The notes under the pieces were generated by a model. That model saw only the letters and a list, made by a program, of their open reading frames with translations, was not told the DNA's origin and searched no databases. Shown piece by piece: positions 37,275 to 44,279 of a stretch of DNA of 56,951 nt (position 1 is its first letter; each line of letters begins with the position of its first letter). A program made the position numbers and the translations under genes. Source of the DNA: Arenibacter sp. F26102 (GTDB lineage: Bacteria; Bacteroidota; Bacteroidia; Flavobacteriales; Flavobacteriaceae); contig NZ_JALKBC010000019.1 in assembly GCF_023015865.1 (NCBI RefSeq), positions 1-56,951 of the forward strand, given 5' to 3'.

Positions 37275-37321
37275 ATTAAAAAAAATTATCCATGCAGCGT
37301 GTTTACCACATGGATAATTTT
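37275..37321 (-). terminator. Hairpin between acpP and fabF (partial terminator or attenuator)
   Basis: Perfect 13-bp inverted repeat (AAAATTATCCATG at 37282-37294 with CATGGATAATTTT at 37309-37321), 14-nt loop. Read leftward it is followed by a T-rich run, as in an intrinsic terminator. Since fabF lies beyond with little room for another promoter, partial readthrough is likely. Confidence 0.7.
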
Positions 37322-37346
37322 GAAACTTGTTCAAGAAATCATAAAA

Positions 37347-37580
37347 TTACTTGGCTTCTTCTATATAACTTATAGCTTGACCAACTGTAGCAATGTTTTC
37401 TGCTTGATCGTCTGGAATTTGAATATCGAATTCCTTTTCGAACTCCATAATCAACTCAACAGTATCCAATGAATCTGCCCCTAAGTCGTTGGTAAAGCTA
37501 GCCTCTGTAACAACTTCATTCTCGTCAACACCTAATTTATCTACGATGATAGCTTTTACTCTTGATGCAATGTCTGACAT
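37347..37580 (-). CDS. acpP: Acyl carrier protein
   Basis: 77 aa acidic four-helix carrier. The phosphopantetheine attachment site is S37 in [10 protein letters not shown]. It carries growing acyl chains for fatty acid and lipid A synthesis. Same strand as fabF and rnc. Its own promoter lies in the 159-bp gap shared with the divergent purN. Confidence 0.98.
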   Translation of the reverse strand: MSDIASRVKAIIVDKLGVDENEVVTEASFTNDLGADSLDTVELIMEFEKEFDIQIPDDQAENIATVGQAISYIEEAK

Positions 37581-37613
37581 AATAATATCGGTTTTAAAAA
37601 TTTAAATTGATGG

Positions 37614-37621
37614 CAAAAATA
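37614..37621 (-). promoter_or_regulatory. Promoter -7 box of acpP
   Basis: On the minus strand TATTTTTG matches TAnnTTTG exactly, 33 nt before the acpP ATG. No good -33 box is visible. On the plus strand, TATTTTAG at 37695-37702 could serve purN. Confidence 0.5.
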
Positions 37622-37739
37622 AAAAACTTTGGTTTAATAACACTATTTGTCGTTAAAATGTGATGTAATTTAATAAAATTAAATACAAGAGTGCTATTTT
37701 AGCCCAAAATAATTTTCTGTCCTAACCCCAAAAAATTAC

Positions 37740-38309
37740 ATGAAAAGTATTGTCCTATTTGCTTCTGGCTCTGGTTCCAACGTTGAAAACATAGTTCAGT
37801 ATTTTCACACAAATCCTGAAGTCTCCATTAGCTGCGTACTTTCCAATAAAAGGGACGCCAAAGTTTTTGAAAGGTGCAATAGGTTAAAAATTAATGCTTT
37901 ATATTTTAATAAACATTCCTTTTATAATTCGGACTGTGTTTTAAATGTCCTTAAATCCCTAAGTCCAGACCTTATAGTGTTGGCAGGATTTCTATGGAAA
38001 ATCCCAGATAACCTCATCAATAGCTACCCAAATAAAATTATTAACATTCATCCCGCTCTACTTCCCAAATATGGCGGTAAAGGAATGTACGGCATGCATG
38101 TACATGAATCGGTAAAGGTCAATAACGAATCCGAAACAGGTATAACCATCCATTATGTAAACGAAAATTACGACGAAGGTGCCATTATTAAGCAGGCAAA
38201 AGTTGCTTTGAACCCGAACGACACCCCTGAAATGATAGCAGAAAAGGTTCATCATTTGGAATATGAACATTTCCCCAAAGTAATAGAACAGGTATTAATG
38301 GGGAAATAA
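37740..38309 (+). CDS. purN: Phosphoribosylglycinamide formyltransferase
   Basis: 189 aa. Transfers a formyl group from 10-formyl-THF to GAR in purine synthesis. Motifs: GSGSNVENIV (phosphate loop), LAGFLWKIP, the catalytic stretch NIHPALLPKYGGKGMYG with N and H, and the downstream aspartate in NENYDEGAII. Its stop codon shares its last base with the ATG of the next gene, so the two are coupled. Confidence 0.95.
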   Translation: MKSIVLFASGSGSNVENIVQYFHTNPEVSISCVLSNKRDAKVFERCNRLKINALYFNKHSFYNSDCVLNVLKSLSPDLIVLAGFLWKIPDNLINSYPNKIINIHPALLPKYGGKGMYGMHVHESVKVNNESETGITIHYVNENYDEGAIIKQAKVALNPNDTPEMIAEKVHHLEYEHFPKVIEQVLMGK

Positions 38310-38944
38310 TGGCCAAAAAGGATAAATTTTATACGGTTTGGAAAGGGAGCCGTCCCGGTATTTACACCAGTTGGAAAGACTGTAAGGCAGCAATCACCAA
38401 TTATAAGGGCGCACAATATAAATCTTTCCCCACCTTTGAAGCAGCAAAAAAAGCCTTCAATGGCAATTATGAAGATTACAAGGGCAAGAAGATCGGTACC
38501 TCCACGCTGAGCAAAGAACAATTACGTAAAATTGGCGAACCCAATTATAATTCAATTTCTGTAGATGCCGCCTCCAGTGGAAATCCAGGTATAATGGAAT
38601 ACCGAGGGGTGGACACAAAAACCAAAAAAGAACTTTTTAAACAAGGTCCATTTAGGCAAGGCACCAATAATATAGGTGAATTTCTGGCATTGGTTCACGG
38701 ACTTGCCTTTTTAAAACAACAGAATAGTGATCGAATAATATATACGGATTCCAAGACAGCGATGAGTTGGGTCCGAAAAAAAACATGTAATTCCAAATTG
38801 CCCGAGACTCCCGAAAACAAAGTGGTTTTCGATCTTGTACGGCGTGCCATTGCGTGGCTGGAAAAAAACACCTACAATACTACCATAGTTAAATGGGAAA
38901 CTAAGGCCTGGGGTGAAATTCCTGCAGATTTCGGAAGGAAATAG
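38309..38944 (+). CDS. RNase H family protein with viroplasmin N-terminal domain
   Basis: 211 aa. Residues 1-48 form the small caulimovirus-type RNase H N-terminal domain (KFYTVWKGSRPGIYTSWKDC) that binds RNA-DNA hybrids. Residues from about 75 form the RNase H fold with the acidic residues in SVDAASSGNPG, NNIGEFLALVHG, YTDSKTA and PADFGRK. It removes RNA from hybrids such as R-loops or primers. It starts on the last base of the purN stop. This domain order is widespread in Bacteroidota type I RNases H. Confidence 0.9.
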   Translation: MAKKDKFYTVWKGSRPGIYTSWKDCKAAITNYKGAQYKSFPTFEAAKKAFNGNYEDYKGKKIGTSTLSKEQLRKIGEPNYNSISVDAASSGNPGIMEYRGVDTKTKKELFKQGPFRQGTNNIGEFLALVHGLAFLKQQNSDRIIYTDSKTAMSWVRKKTCNSKLPETPENKVVFDLVRRAIAWLEKNTYNTTIVKWETKAWGEIPADFGRK

Positions 38945-39004
38945 TCATATAATCATTTTTTGAAATTTGATTTCCAATGCTATGGAATTAGTAGTTCAAA
39001 AGCC

Positions 39005-39012
39005 TATCTTTG
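39005..39012 (+). promoter_or_regulatory. Promoter -7 box of the second PfkB kinase
   Basis: TATCTTTG matches TAnnTTTG exactly and lies 20 nt before the ATG at 39032. No convincing -33 box. It falls inside the longer open frame and so argues for the later start. Confidence 0.6.
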
Positions 39013-39031
39013 CAGCAAATTTCAAAATTTA

Positions 39032-39958
39032 ATGGGCAAACTTTTAATTGTAGGCACCGTTGCCTTTGACGCTATAGAAACCCCTTTTGGCAAAACCGAT
39101 AAAATCTTGGGTGGGGCAGCCACATTTATAGGTTTGGCAGCCTCCCAGTTTAAAGTTAAATCTGCCATCGTTTCTATTGTGGGCGAAGATTTTCCACAGG
39201 ATTATTTAGATTTGTTGACCGCCAAAAATATTGATATTTCTGGCCTACAGGTCATTAAAGGCGGCAAAACTTTCTTTTGGAGTGGAAAATATCACAACGA
39301 TCTTAATTCCAGGGACACCCTGTCCACAGAATTAAACGTTCTTGCCGACTTCAACCCGGTAGTTCCAAACAATTTTAAAGATGCCGACGTATTAATGTTG
39401 GGAAATTTACACCCTGACACTCAATTGAGTGTAATTAATCAGATGGAGGAACGACCAAAACTAATAATTTTGGATACCATGAACTTTTGGATGGACCATG
39501 CCCTTAATGAGTTGAAAGCAGTAATAAAACACATAGACGTTATCACCATTAACGATGAAGAAGCCAGACAGCTTACCAATGAGCACTCCTTGGTAAAAGC
39601 TGCGGAGAAAATTCATGAAATGGGCCCGAAATTTGTAGTAATAAAAAAAGGAGAACACGGAGCCTTGTTATTTCACAAATCAAAGGTATTTTTTGCGCCA
39701 GCATTGCCATTGGAAGAGGTTTTTGATCCAACCGGAGCTGGTGACACCTTCGCCGGAGGATTTGCCGGATATTTGGCAGAGTCGGAAAACATTAGCTTTA
39801 ACAATTTAAAAAGTGCAGTTATCCACGGTTCCAACTTGGCTTCATTTTGTGTTGAGCGTTTTGGGACACAAAGAATGGAAAAATTAGAAAAGAAAGAGGT
39901 AAACAATAGGTTGCTCCAGTTTAGGGAGCTGACCCAGTTTGATATTGAATTACAATAA
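39032..39958 (+). CDS. PfkB-family kinase (ribokinase/adenosine kinase-like)
   Basis: 308 aa from the ATG at 39032; the frame is open from 38960, but those 24 residues are unlike the family and contain a promoter box. It has GGAATFIGLAAS near the start and the catalytic signature DPTGAGDTFAGGF near residue 236 with the GAGD anion hole. It phosphorylates a sugar or nucleoside with ATP; the exact substrate is unclear. It lies between purN-RNase H and a PurF-like gene, and flavobacterial genomes often keep this kinase beside that amidotransferase, so a nucleotide-linked substrate is plausible. Confidence 0.87.
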   Translation: MGKLLIVGTVAFDAIETPFGKTDKILGGAATFIGLAASQFKVKSAIVSIVGEDFPQDYLDLLTAKNIDISGLQVIKGGKTFFWSGKYHNDLNSRDTLSTELNVLADFNPVVPNNFKDADVLMLGNLHPDTQLSVINQMEERPKLIILDTMNFWMDHALNELKAVIKHIDVITINDEEARQLTNEHSLVKAAEKIHEMGPKFVVIKKGEHGALLFHKSKVFFAPALPLEEVFDPTGAGDTFAGGFAGYLAESENISFNNLKSAVIHGSNLASFCVERFGTQRMEKLEKKEVNNRLLQFRELTQFDIELQ

Positions 39959-39962
39959 ATAT

Positions 39963-39988
39963 ATGCCCTAGTCTAACAGGGCATTTTT
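39963..39988 (+). terminator. Terminator after the PfkB kinase
   Basis: 7-bp stem ATGCCCT/AGGGCAT (39963-39969 with 39978-39984) and a TTTTT run, in the 44-bp gap before the PurF-like gene. Possibly leaky, since little room remains for a new promoter. Confidence 0.65.
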
Positions 39989-40002
39989 AATTTAAAGTTA
40001 CC

Positions 40003-41904
40003 ATGAGCGACGCTATTAAGCATGAATGTGGAATTTCCTTGATCCGGTTATTAAAACCGTTGGAATATTATCAAGAAAAGTACGGGTCTGCCTTTTATGG
40101 GGTAAACAAGATGTACTTAATGATGGAAAAGCAGCACAACCGCGGCCAGGATGGTGCCGGTTTTGCTAGTATTAAATTGGATATGGAAGCCGGCGAGAGG
40201 TATATGAGTCGGGTAAGATCTATAGACCAGCAGCCCATACAGGACATTTTTGCCCAAATAAATGAACGTATAAACACTTCATTTAAAGAAAATCCGGAAT
40301 ACGTAAACGACGTAGCCAAACAAAAAAAGCACATACCTTATATTGGGGAAGTACTTTTGGGACATGTACGATACGGTACTTTTGGCAAAAACAGCATAGA
40401 AAGCGTACATCCCTTTTTAAGACAGAACAATTGGATGCATCGTAACCTGATCGTTGCCGGTAATTTTAACATGACCAATGTTAATGAACTTTTCGACAAT
40501 CTGATTCAAATAGGGCAACACCCCAAGGAAAAGGCCGATACCGTAACGGTAATGGAGAAAATTGGACATTTCTTGGACGATGCGGTAGCCCAGCTCTATA
40601 AGGACATAAAAAAAGAAGGTTTTAATAAAAGGGAAGCCTCACCAATAATTGCCGAAAGATTAAATGTTGGCAAAATTTTAAGAAGAGCGGCAAAAAACTT
40701 TGACGGTGGCTATGCCATGGCAGGTATGTTGGGGCATGGTGATTCATTTGTACTTAGAGATCCAGCAGGAATAAGACCAGTCTATTACTATCAAGATGAC
40801 GAAATTGCCGTGGTTGCCTCAGAAAGACCAGCAATACAGACGGTTTTCAATGTTAGTTTCGAAGATGTTAAAGAACTTGATCCAGGACACGCCATTATAA
40901 TCAAAAAAAATGGCAAGGTTAAATTCAAGAAAATTTTGGACCCTACCGAAAGAAAGGCCTGTTCATTTGAACGTATTTATTTCTCCCGGGGAAGCGACAA
41001 GGAAATCTACCAGGAAAGAAAGATGTTGGGAAAATTGCTTTTTCCATTGATCTTGAAGTCCATAGATGACGATATTAAAAATACTGTATTTTCATATATT
41101 CCCAATACTGCAGAAACCTCCTTTTTCGGAATGGTAATCGCGGCACAGAATTACATGAACAAGAAGAAAGAAGAACAGATACTTTCTATTGGCAGAAAAA
41201 TAACAAGGGAAGAACTTCATGAGATCTTGGAAGTAAGGCCCAGGATAGAGAAAGTGGCCATAAAGGATGCCAAACTCCGGACCTTTATAACTCAAGACAG
41301 CAGTAGGGACGATTTGGTTGCCCATGTTTATGACATTTCCTATGGATCTGTGAAGGAAAATGACAATTTGGTTATCATAGATGATAGTATAGTCCGTGGA
41401 ACAACCCTCCAAAAAAGTATTCTTAGAATTCTTGACCGACTATTGCCCAAAAAAATAATTGTCGTCTCGTCCGCCCCTCAAATCCGTTACCCAGATTGCT
41501 ACGGAATAGATATGGCCAAACTGGAAGATTTTGTTGCATTTAAGGCCGCTTTGGCCCTACACGAAGAAAGAAATACAATGCACCTTGTAGAGGAAATCTA
41601 TAAAAAATGTTTGAAGCAAACCAATACACATGATTCGGAAGTTGTTAATTATGTGAAGGAATTCTACAAACCTTTTACCGCTGATGAAATTTCCGATAAA
41701 ATTGGTCAATTATTAAGTCCTCCTGATATTAAAGCAGAGGTTCAGATTATATATCAAAACATTGAAAACCTTCATGAAGCCTGCCCAAAAAACTTGGGGG
41801 ACTGGTATTTTACAGGAAATTATCCTACTCCAGGAGGCAACAGGGTGGTAAACAGGGCGTTTATCAACTTTTTTGAAGGCAAGAACGAACGGGCATATAA
41901 TTAA
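40003..41904 (+). CDS. PurF-like glutamine amidotransferase / phosphoribosyltransferase
   Basis: 633 aa, about 130 longer than ordinary PurF. An N-terminal Ntn-type glutaminase domain begins ECGISLIRL, so C9 would become the nucleophile after removal of an eight-residue propeptide; NRGQDGAG and HVRYGTFG follow. A phosphoribosyltransferase domain carries the PRPP loop NLVIIDDSIVRGTT. The extra length is spread over insertions and a C-terminal region ending ...FEGKNERAYN. Bacteroidota commonly carry this long form in addition to canonical PurF. Whether it makes phosphoribosylamine for purine synthesis or has another role cannot be told. It directly follows the sugar kinase. Confidence 0.82.
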   Translation: MSDAIKHECGISLIRLLKPLEYYQEKYGSAFYGVNKMYLMMEKQHNRGQDGAGFASIKLDMEAGERYMSRVRSIDQQPIQDIFAQINERINTSFKENPEYVNDVAKQKKHIPYIGEVLLGHVRYGTFGKNSIESVHPFLRQNNWMHRNLIVAGNFNMTNVNELFDNLIQIGQHPKEKADTVTVMEKIGHFLDDAVAQLYKDIKKEGFNKREASPIIAERLNVGKILRRAAKNFDGGYAMAGMLGHGDSFVLRDPAGIRPVYYYQDDEIAVVASERPAIQTVFNVSFEDVKELDPGHAIIIKKNGKVKFKKILDPTERKACSFERIYFSRGSDKEIYQERKMLGKLLFPLILKSIDDDIKNTVFSYIPNTAETSFFGMVIAAQNYMNKKKEEQILSIGRKITREELHEILEVRPRIEKVAIKDAKLRTFITQDSSRDDLVAHVYDISYGSVKENDNLVIIDDSIVRGTTLQKSILRILDRLLPKKIIVVSSAPQIRYPDCYGIDMAKLEDFVAFKAALALHEERNTMHLVEEIYKKCLKQTNTHDSEVVNYVKEFYKPFTADEISDKIGQLLSPPDIKAEVQIIYQNIENLHEACPKNLGDWYFTGNYPTPGGNRVVNRAFINFFEGKNERAYN

Positions 41905-41948
41905 TTTCATCGATGAAGCGTAGGTTTTTATGCACTTCATCGATGAAA
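41905..41948. repeat. Two identical 12-bp palindromes, 30 bp apart
   Basis: TTCATCGATGAA occurs at 41906-41917 and 41936-41947; each copy is itself palindromic, and the flanking bases extend the pair to a 14-bp inverted repeat (41905-41918 with 41935-41948). It begins one base after the PurF-like stop codon. Centre spacing of 30 bp is about three helical turns, fitting two dimers of a regulator on one face; a cruciform or mRNA 3' hairpin is an alternative. Confidence 0.6.
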
Positions 41949-41965
41949 TACACTCTTTAACGTAA

Positions 41966-42001
41966 TTTTGATCAAAAACCTGCCGTGCACATGTACTTTA
42001 G
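41966..42001 (+). promoter_or_regulatory. Putative promoter of small RNA copy 1
   Basis: TTTG (41967-41970), within the perfect palindrome TTTTGATCAAAA (41966-41977), is 23 nt from TACTTTAG (41994-42001), one mismatch from TAnnTTTG. The conserved 40-bp block starts 5 nt after the box. Confidence 0.5.
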
Positions 42002-42006
42002 CATTG

Positions 42007-42077
42007 CCATAGCATAAGTAGGTTAAGTTCATGGTAAGATTTGGGGCAAAAAAGGTGGAGACTTCTCCACCTTTTTT
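42007..42077 (+). ncRNA. Putative small RNA, copy 1 of a tandem pair
   Basis: About 71 nt. A 40-bp block (42007-42046) is identical to the block at 42225-42264. A GC-rich hairpin follows (GGTGGAG, loop ACTT, CTCCACC; 42054-42071) with TTTTTT, a good intrinsic terminator. Within the block, CCATAGC can pair with GTTCATGG (one bulged base), enclosing a loop around AAGTAGGTT. A promoter box ends 5 nt before the block. I do not recognise the RNA family. A short ORF starting MVRFG is possible in both copies but diverges straight after the block, so RNA is preferred. Confidence 0.55.
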
Positions 42078-42211
42078 ATTGGATCAAATTAAGATTCCTT
42101 TTATACCTATGTAGTATATCCAGCATTTCCTACTGTTTATCGAACAAGCTGTATTTCAACTTATTAAAGAGACATTCATCTAAAACCTTTTCCCCCCAGC
42201 TTTGATTACTA

Positions 42212-42219
42212 TACTTTTG
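42212..42219 (+). promoter_or_regulatory. Promoter -7 box of small RNA copy 2
   Basis: TACTTTTG matches TAnnTTTG exactly and ends 5 nt before the second 40-bp block, the same spacing as copy 1. No good -33 box is visible. Confidence 0.5.
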
Positions 42220-42224
42220 GAGGA

Positions 42225-42293
42225 CCATAGCATAAGTAGGTTAAGTTCATGGTAAGATTTGGGGAAAAAGGTAGAGCTATGCTCTGCCTTTTT
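42225..42293 (+). ncRNA. Putative small RNA, copy 2 of a tandem pair
   Basis: About 69 nt, starting 218 bp after copy 1. The first 40 bases are identical to copy 1. The terminator hairpin (GGTAGAGC, loop TAT, GCTCTGCC; 42270-42288, then TTTTT) keeps the form but not the sequence of the first, with stem differences that preserve pairing. Conserved 5' part plus compensating terminator changes is what duplicated small RNA genes look like. Target unknown. Confidence 0.55.
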
Positions 42294-42453
42294 ATTTTAA
42301 GTAAAGTGAGTATTATGAAGGAGGTAAGAATGGATCAGGAACAATTGTTGTGTTTATGAAAAAATTGGGATTAATTTGATCAGTCGTGTTTTTTGATCAA
42401 TAGTTTTAATTAATAGGAGCAATTTAGTAAAACCAATGATTAAATTATTCTTT

Positions 42454-42895
42454 CATTTTCTTTGCTTGTCCAAAGAAAACGAAACAAAAGAAAAGACCCT
42501 TCTTCGCTAGGTGGCCCCTAAAATCTCTGGATTTTAAGGAGCGATGCCATGGCCTAAATTATTTCCAAGGCTTCAATAATTCTTAACGGCCATGCCATCT
42601 CCACGACGGAAGAAGAACGACCGAACCAAAGACCTTGAGGACAATGCCCAAAGATATTTAATAACGGAAAATGACTTATCCTAACATGAAGATCGACGGA
42701 ACGATAGGACCAGCCTATTTTCAATTTCGTCTTAAATCAAGTGGTTTCCACATTGGGTTCAGGTAGCTGTCCAAAGAGCATTTCACCTTAGTGAAAGCGG
42801 CCTGGAAGGTGCGGCTGTGGAAATTGCGTAGATTCAGAGAAATTTAAAATCAGCCTAGCGTTTTTTGGTTCGTTTTTTGGGCGATGCAAAAAATG
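42454..42895. mobile_element. Non-coding element with terminal inverted repeats (MITE-like)
   Basis: The left end (42454-42495) and the complement of the right end (42857-42895) align over about 40 bp with few gaps, sharing CATTTT, TTGC, CCAAA, CGAA and CAAAA blocks. The interior has no ORF of note but nested hairpins: TAAAATC/GATTTTA (42519-42536), GATGCCATGGCC with GGCCATGCCATC (42543-42599, one mismatch), TTTCCACA/TGTGGAAA (42745-42752 with 42816-42823) enclosing TTTCAC/GTGAAA (42781-42796). This suits a non-autonomous transposable element or a structured RNA. No flanking target duplication could be identified. Confidence 0.5.
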
Positions 42896-42951
42896 AACAG
42901 AACACAAACTTGAGATAGTAAATTATAACTTTTTCTAATTCACACACAACT

Positions 42952-42969
42952 TTTGGGATTGATCCCAAA
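42952..42969. repeat. 18-bp palindrome TTTGGGAT-TG-ATCCCAAA
   Basis: Perfect 8-bp arms around a 2-bp centre, between the MITE-like element and the end of the AhpD-like gene. It has operator-like symmetry and no T-run, so it is not an obvious terminator. Confidence 0.45.
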
Positions 42970-43048
42970 TTGGACCTATCAAGGCTTTATACAAAGCAGA
43001 ATGAGTTTCATTTAGCAGTTAAGTATTTTCATGCCTAAAATCTTTCCT

Positions 43049-43639
43049 CTAAACATGCTTTCCCTTTTCCCAGCCATATTTTTCCAAATAATGTTTTCCA
43101 CTCTCAATTGCCCCTTCCTCCAAGTGGGTGGCCATGGTATCATTCCACCTATTTAGAAACCCAAAGAGAGAAATAACTCCCAACATTTCTACAATTTCGC
43201 CTTCATCCCAGTGCTTGTATAATTCCTTCTTTATTTTTGGATTCATAGTATTGGGTACTTGCGAAGCCGCCAATGCAAAATCTAGTGCCGCACGTTCGGC
43301 CTCAGAAAATGCCTCATGTGTTTTATACTCCCAAATATTATCCAATTGCTCTTGATCTGCTCCGTAGCGCTCTGCAGCCCTAATGGCATGTGCCTGACAA
43401 TAGCGACATCCAGTGGCATTACTACTTACCCAGGCCATCATTCGTTTTAAAGCGGAGCTAACCCTGCCCTCATTTGCCATAACCGCCATGTTGAGACCAA
43501 TAAAGGCCTTGGAAATAGCAGGTCGATGTTGCATTGTTAATACAGAATTGGGACAGAAACCCAGAGTTTCATTAAAAAACTCAGCCATCTTTTTTGTCTC
43601 TGAATCATGATCGGCATCTAAAGGATCTACAAGGGACAT
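43049..43639 (-). CDS. AhpD-like peroxidase-related protein (carboxymuconolactone decarboxylase family)
   Basis: 196 aa all-helical CMD/AhpD-fold protein. The redox motif CRYCQAH gives the CxxCxxH arrangement (C78, C81, H84) of alkylhydroperoxidase D and of 'peroxidase-related enzyme' proteins. These cytosolic enzymes reduce or relay electrons to peroxides. Its start lies 55 bp from the divergent OsmC start, so the two genes share one control region and probably respond together to oxidative stress. Confidence 0.85.
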   Translation of the reverse strand: MSLVDPLDADHDSETKKMAEFFNETLGFCPNSVLTMQHRPAISKAFIGLNMAVMANEGRVSSALKRMMAWVSSNATGCRYCQAHAIRAAERYGADQEQLDNIWEYKTHEAFSEAERAALDFALAASQVPNTMNPKIKKELYKHWDEGEIVEMLGVISLFGFLNRWNDTMATHLEEGAIESGKHYLEKYGWEKGKHV

Positions 43640-43656
43640 GGTTCGTGAATTATGTG

Positions 43657-43664
43657 TATTTTTG
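43657..43664 (+). promoter_or_regulatory. Promoter -7 box of the OsmC gene
   Basis: TATTTTTG matches TAnnTTTG exactly, 30 nt before the ATG at 43695. It lies inside the longer open frame starting at 43638, so that longer start is unlikely. Confidence 0.6.
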
Positions 43665-43694
43665 ACCTATACAAGTAACGAAAAAAACACCTAC

Positions 43695-44117
43695 ATGACA
43701 AATCAAATCACCACCAAATGGCTTGGCAATATGGCCTTTGAAAGCAACAATCCTTCCGGGAATAACCTTGTTATAGATGTAGCTCCTGAAAATGGCGGAG
43801 AAGGCATGGGATATAGACCCAAGGCACTTATGTTAACTGCTCTGGCCGGTTGTTCTGGACTGGATGTAGCTTCACTTATTAAAAAAATGAAACTTGAGGT
43901 AGAAGAGTTTAGAATTGAAACTATTGCCAACCTAACGGAAGTGGACCCCAAGTATTACGATAAGGTATTAATAGAATATCATTTTAAGGGTATTAACCTG
44001 AATGAAAAAAAATTGCAACGGGCAGTTGACCTTTCGGTTGAAAAATATTGTGGGGTAATGGAAATGTTCCGACAATTCTCGAAAATGGAGATTAAAACAT
44101 ATTTCAATAAAGAGTAA
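43695..44117 (+). CDS. OsmC-family protein (organic hydroperoxide reductase type)
   Basis: 140 aa from the ATG at 43695. The two redox cysteines of the OsmC/Ohr fold are present: C53 in ALAGCSGLD and C119 in EKYCGVM. Members detoxify organic hydroperoxides, taking electrons from thiols or lipoyl proteins. The frame also opens at 43638, but the extra 19 residues would overlap the divergent AhpD-like gene and its promoter. Divergent pairing with the AhpD-like gene supports a peroxide-defence module. Confidence 0.9.
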   Translation: MTNQITTKWLGNMAFESNNPSGNNLVIDVAPENGGEGMGYRPKALMLTALAGCSGLDVASLIKKMKLEVEEFRIETIANLTEVDPKYYDKVLIEYHFKGINLNEKKLQRAVDLSVEKYCGVMEMFRQFSKMEIKTYFNKE

Positions 44118-44255
44118 GATGAGACCAAAATAGTGGAACGCCATTCTTACTTGAATTTTAAAAAAGGAACCCTTATCTACGACCTCTCCCAATTGCCTAA
44201 AATACGCTACTATATAAAAGTTGTTATTGACGGCAAGGAAATGTTTAAAAAATAG
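44118..44255 (+). pseudogene. Scrap resembling a type IX secretion C-terminal domain
   Basis: In frame after the OsmC stop codon runs a 45-codon stretch without ATG, ending TAG at 44253. It reads GTLIYDLSQLPK, then YYIKVVIDGKEMFKK. This is the pattern of Por/T9SS sorting tails (xIYDLSxLPxGxYxxKVxxxGKxxxKK), with the usual Gly replaced. No upstream body of such a protein exists here, so it is probably the leftover end of a deleted or moved gene. Confidence 0.35.
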
Positions 44256-44279
44256 AATTAGGCTTAAGGAATAATTGCC

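Noticed and set aside
41905..42300. CRISPR array
   Set aside because: Only two copies of each repeat, spacing of 218 bp and individual terminators; no cas genes in the window.
42035..42360. Short peptides starting MVRFG in both tandem repeats
   Set aside because: The two frames diverge completely after the identical block and read through terminator stems; the RNA reading explains the conservation better.
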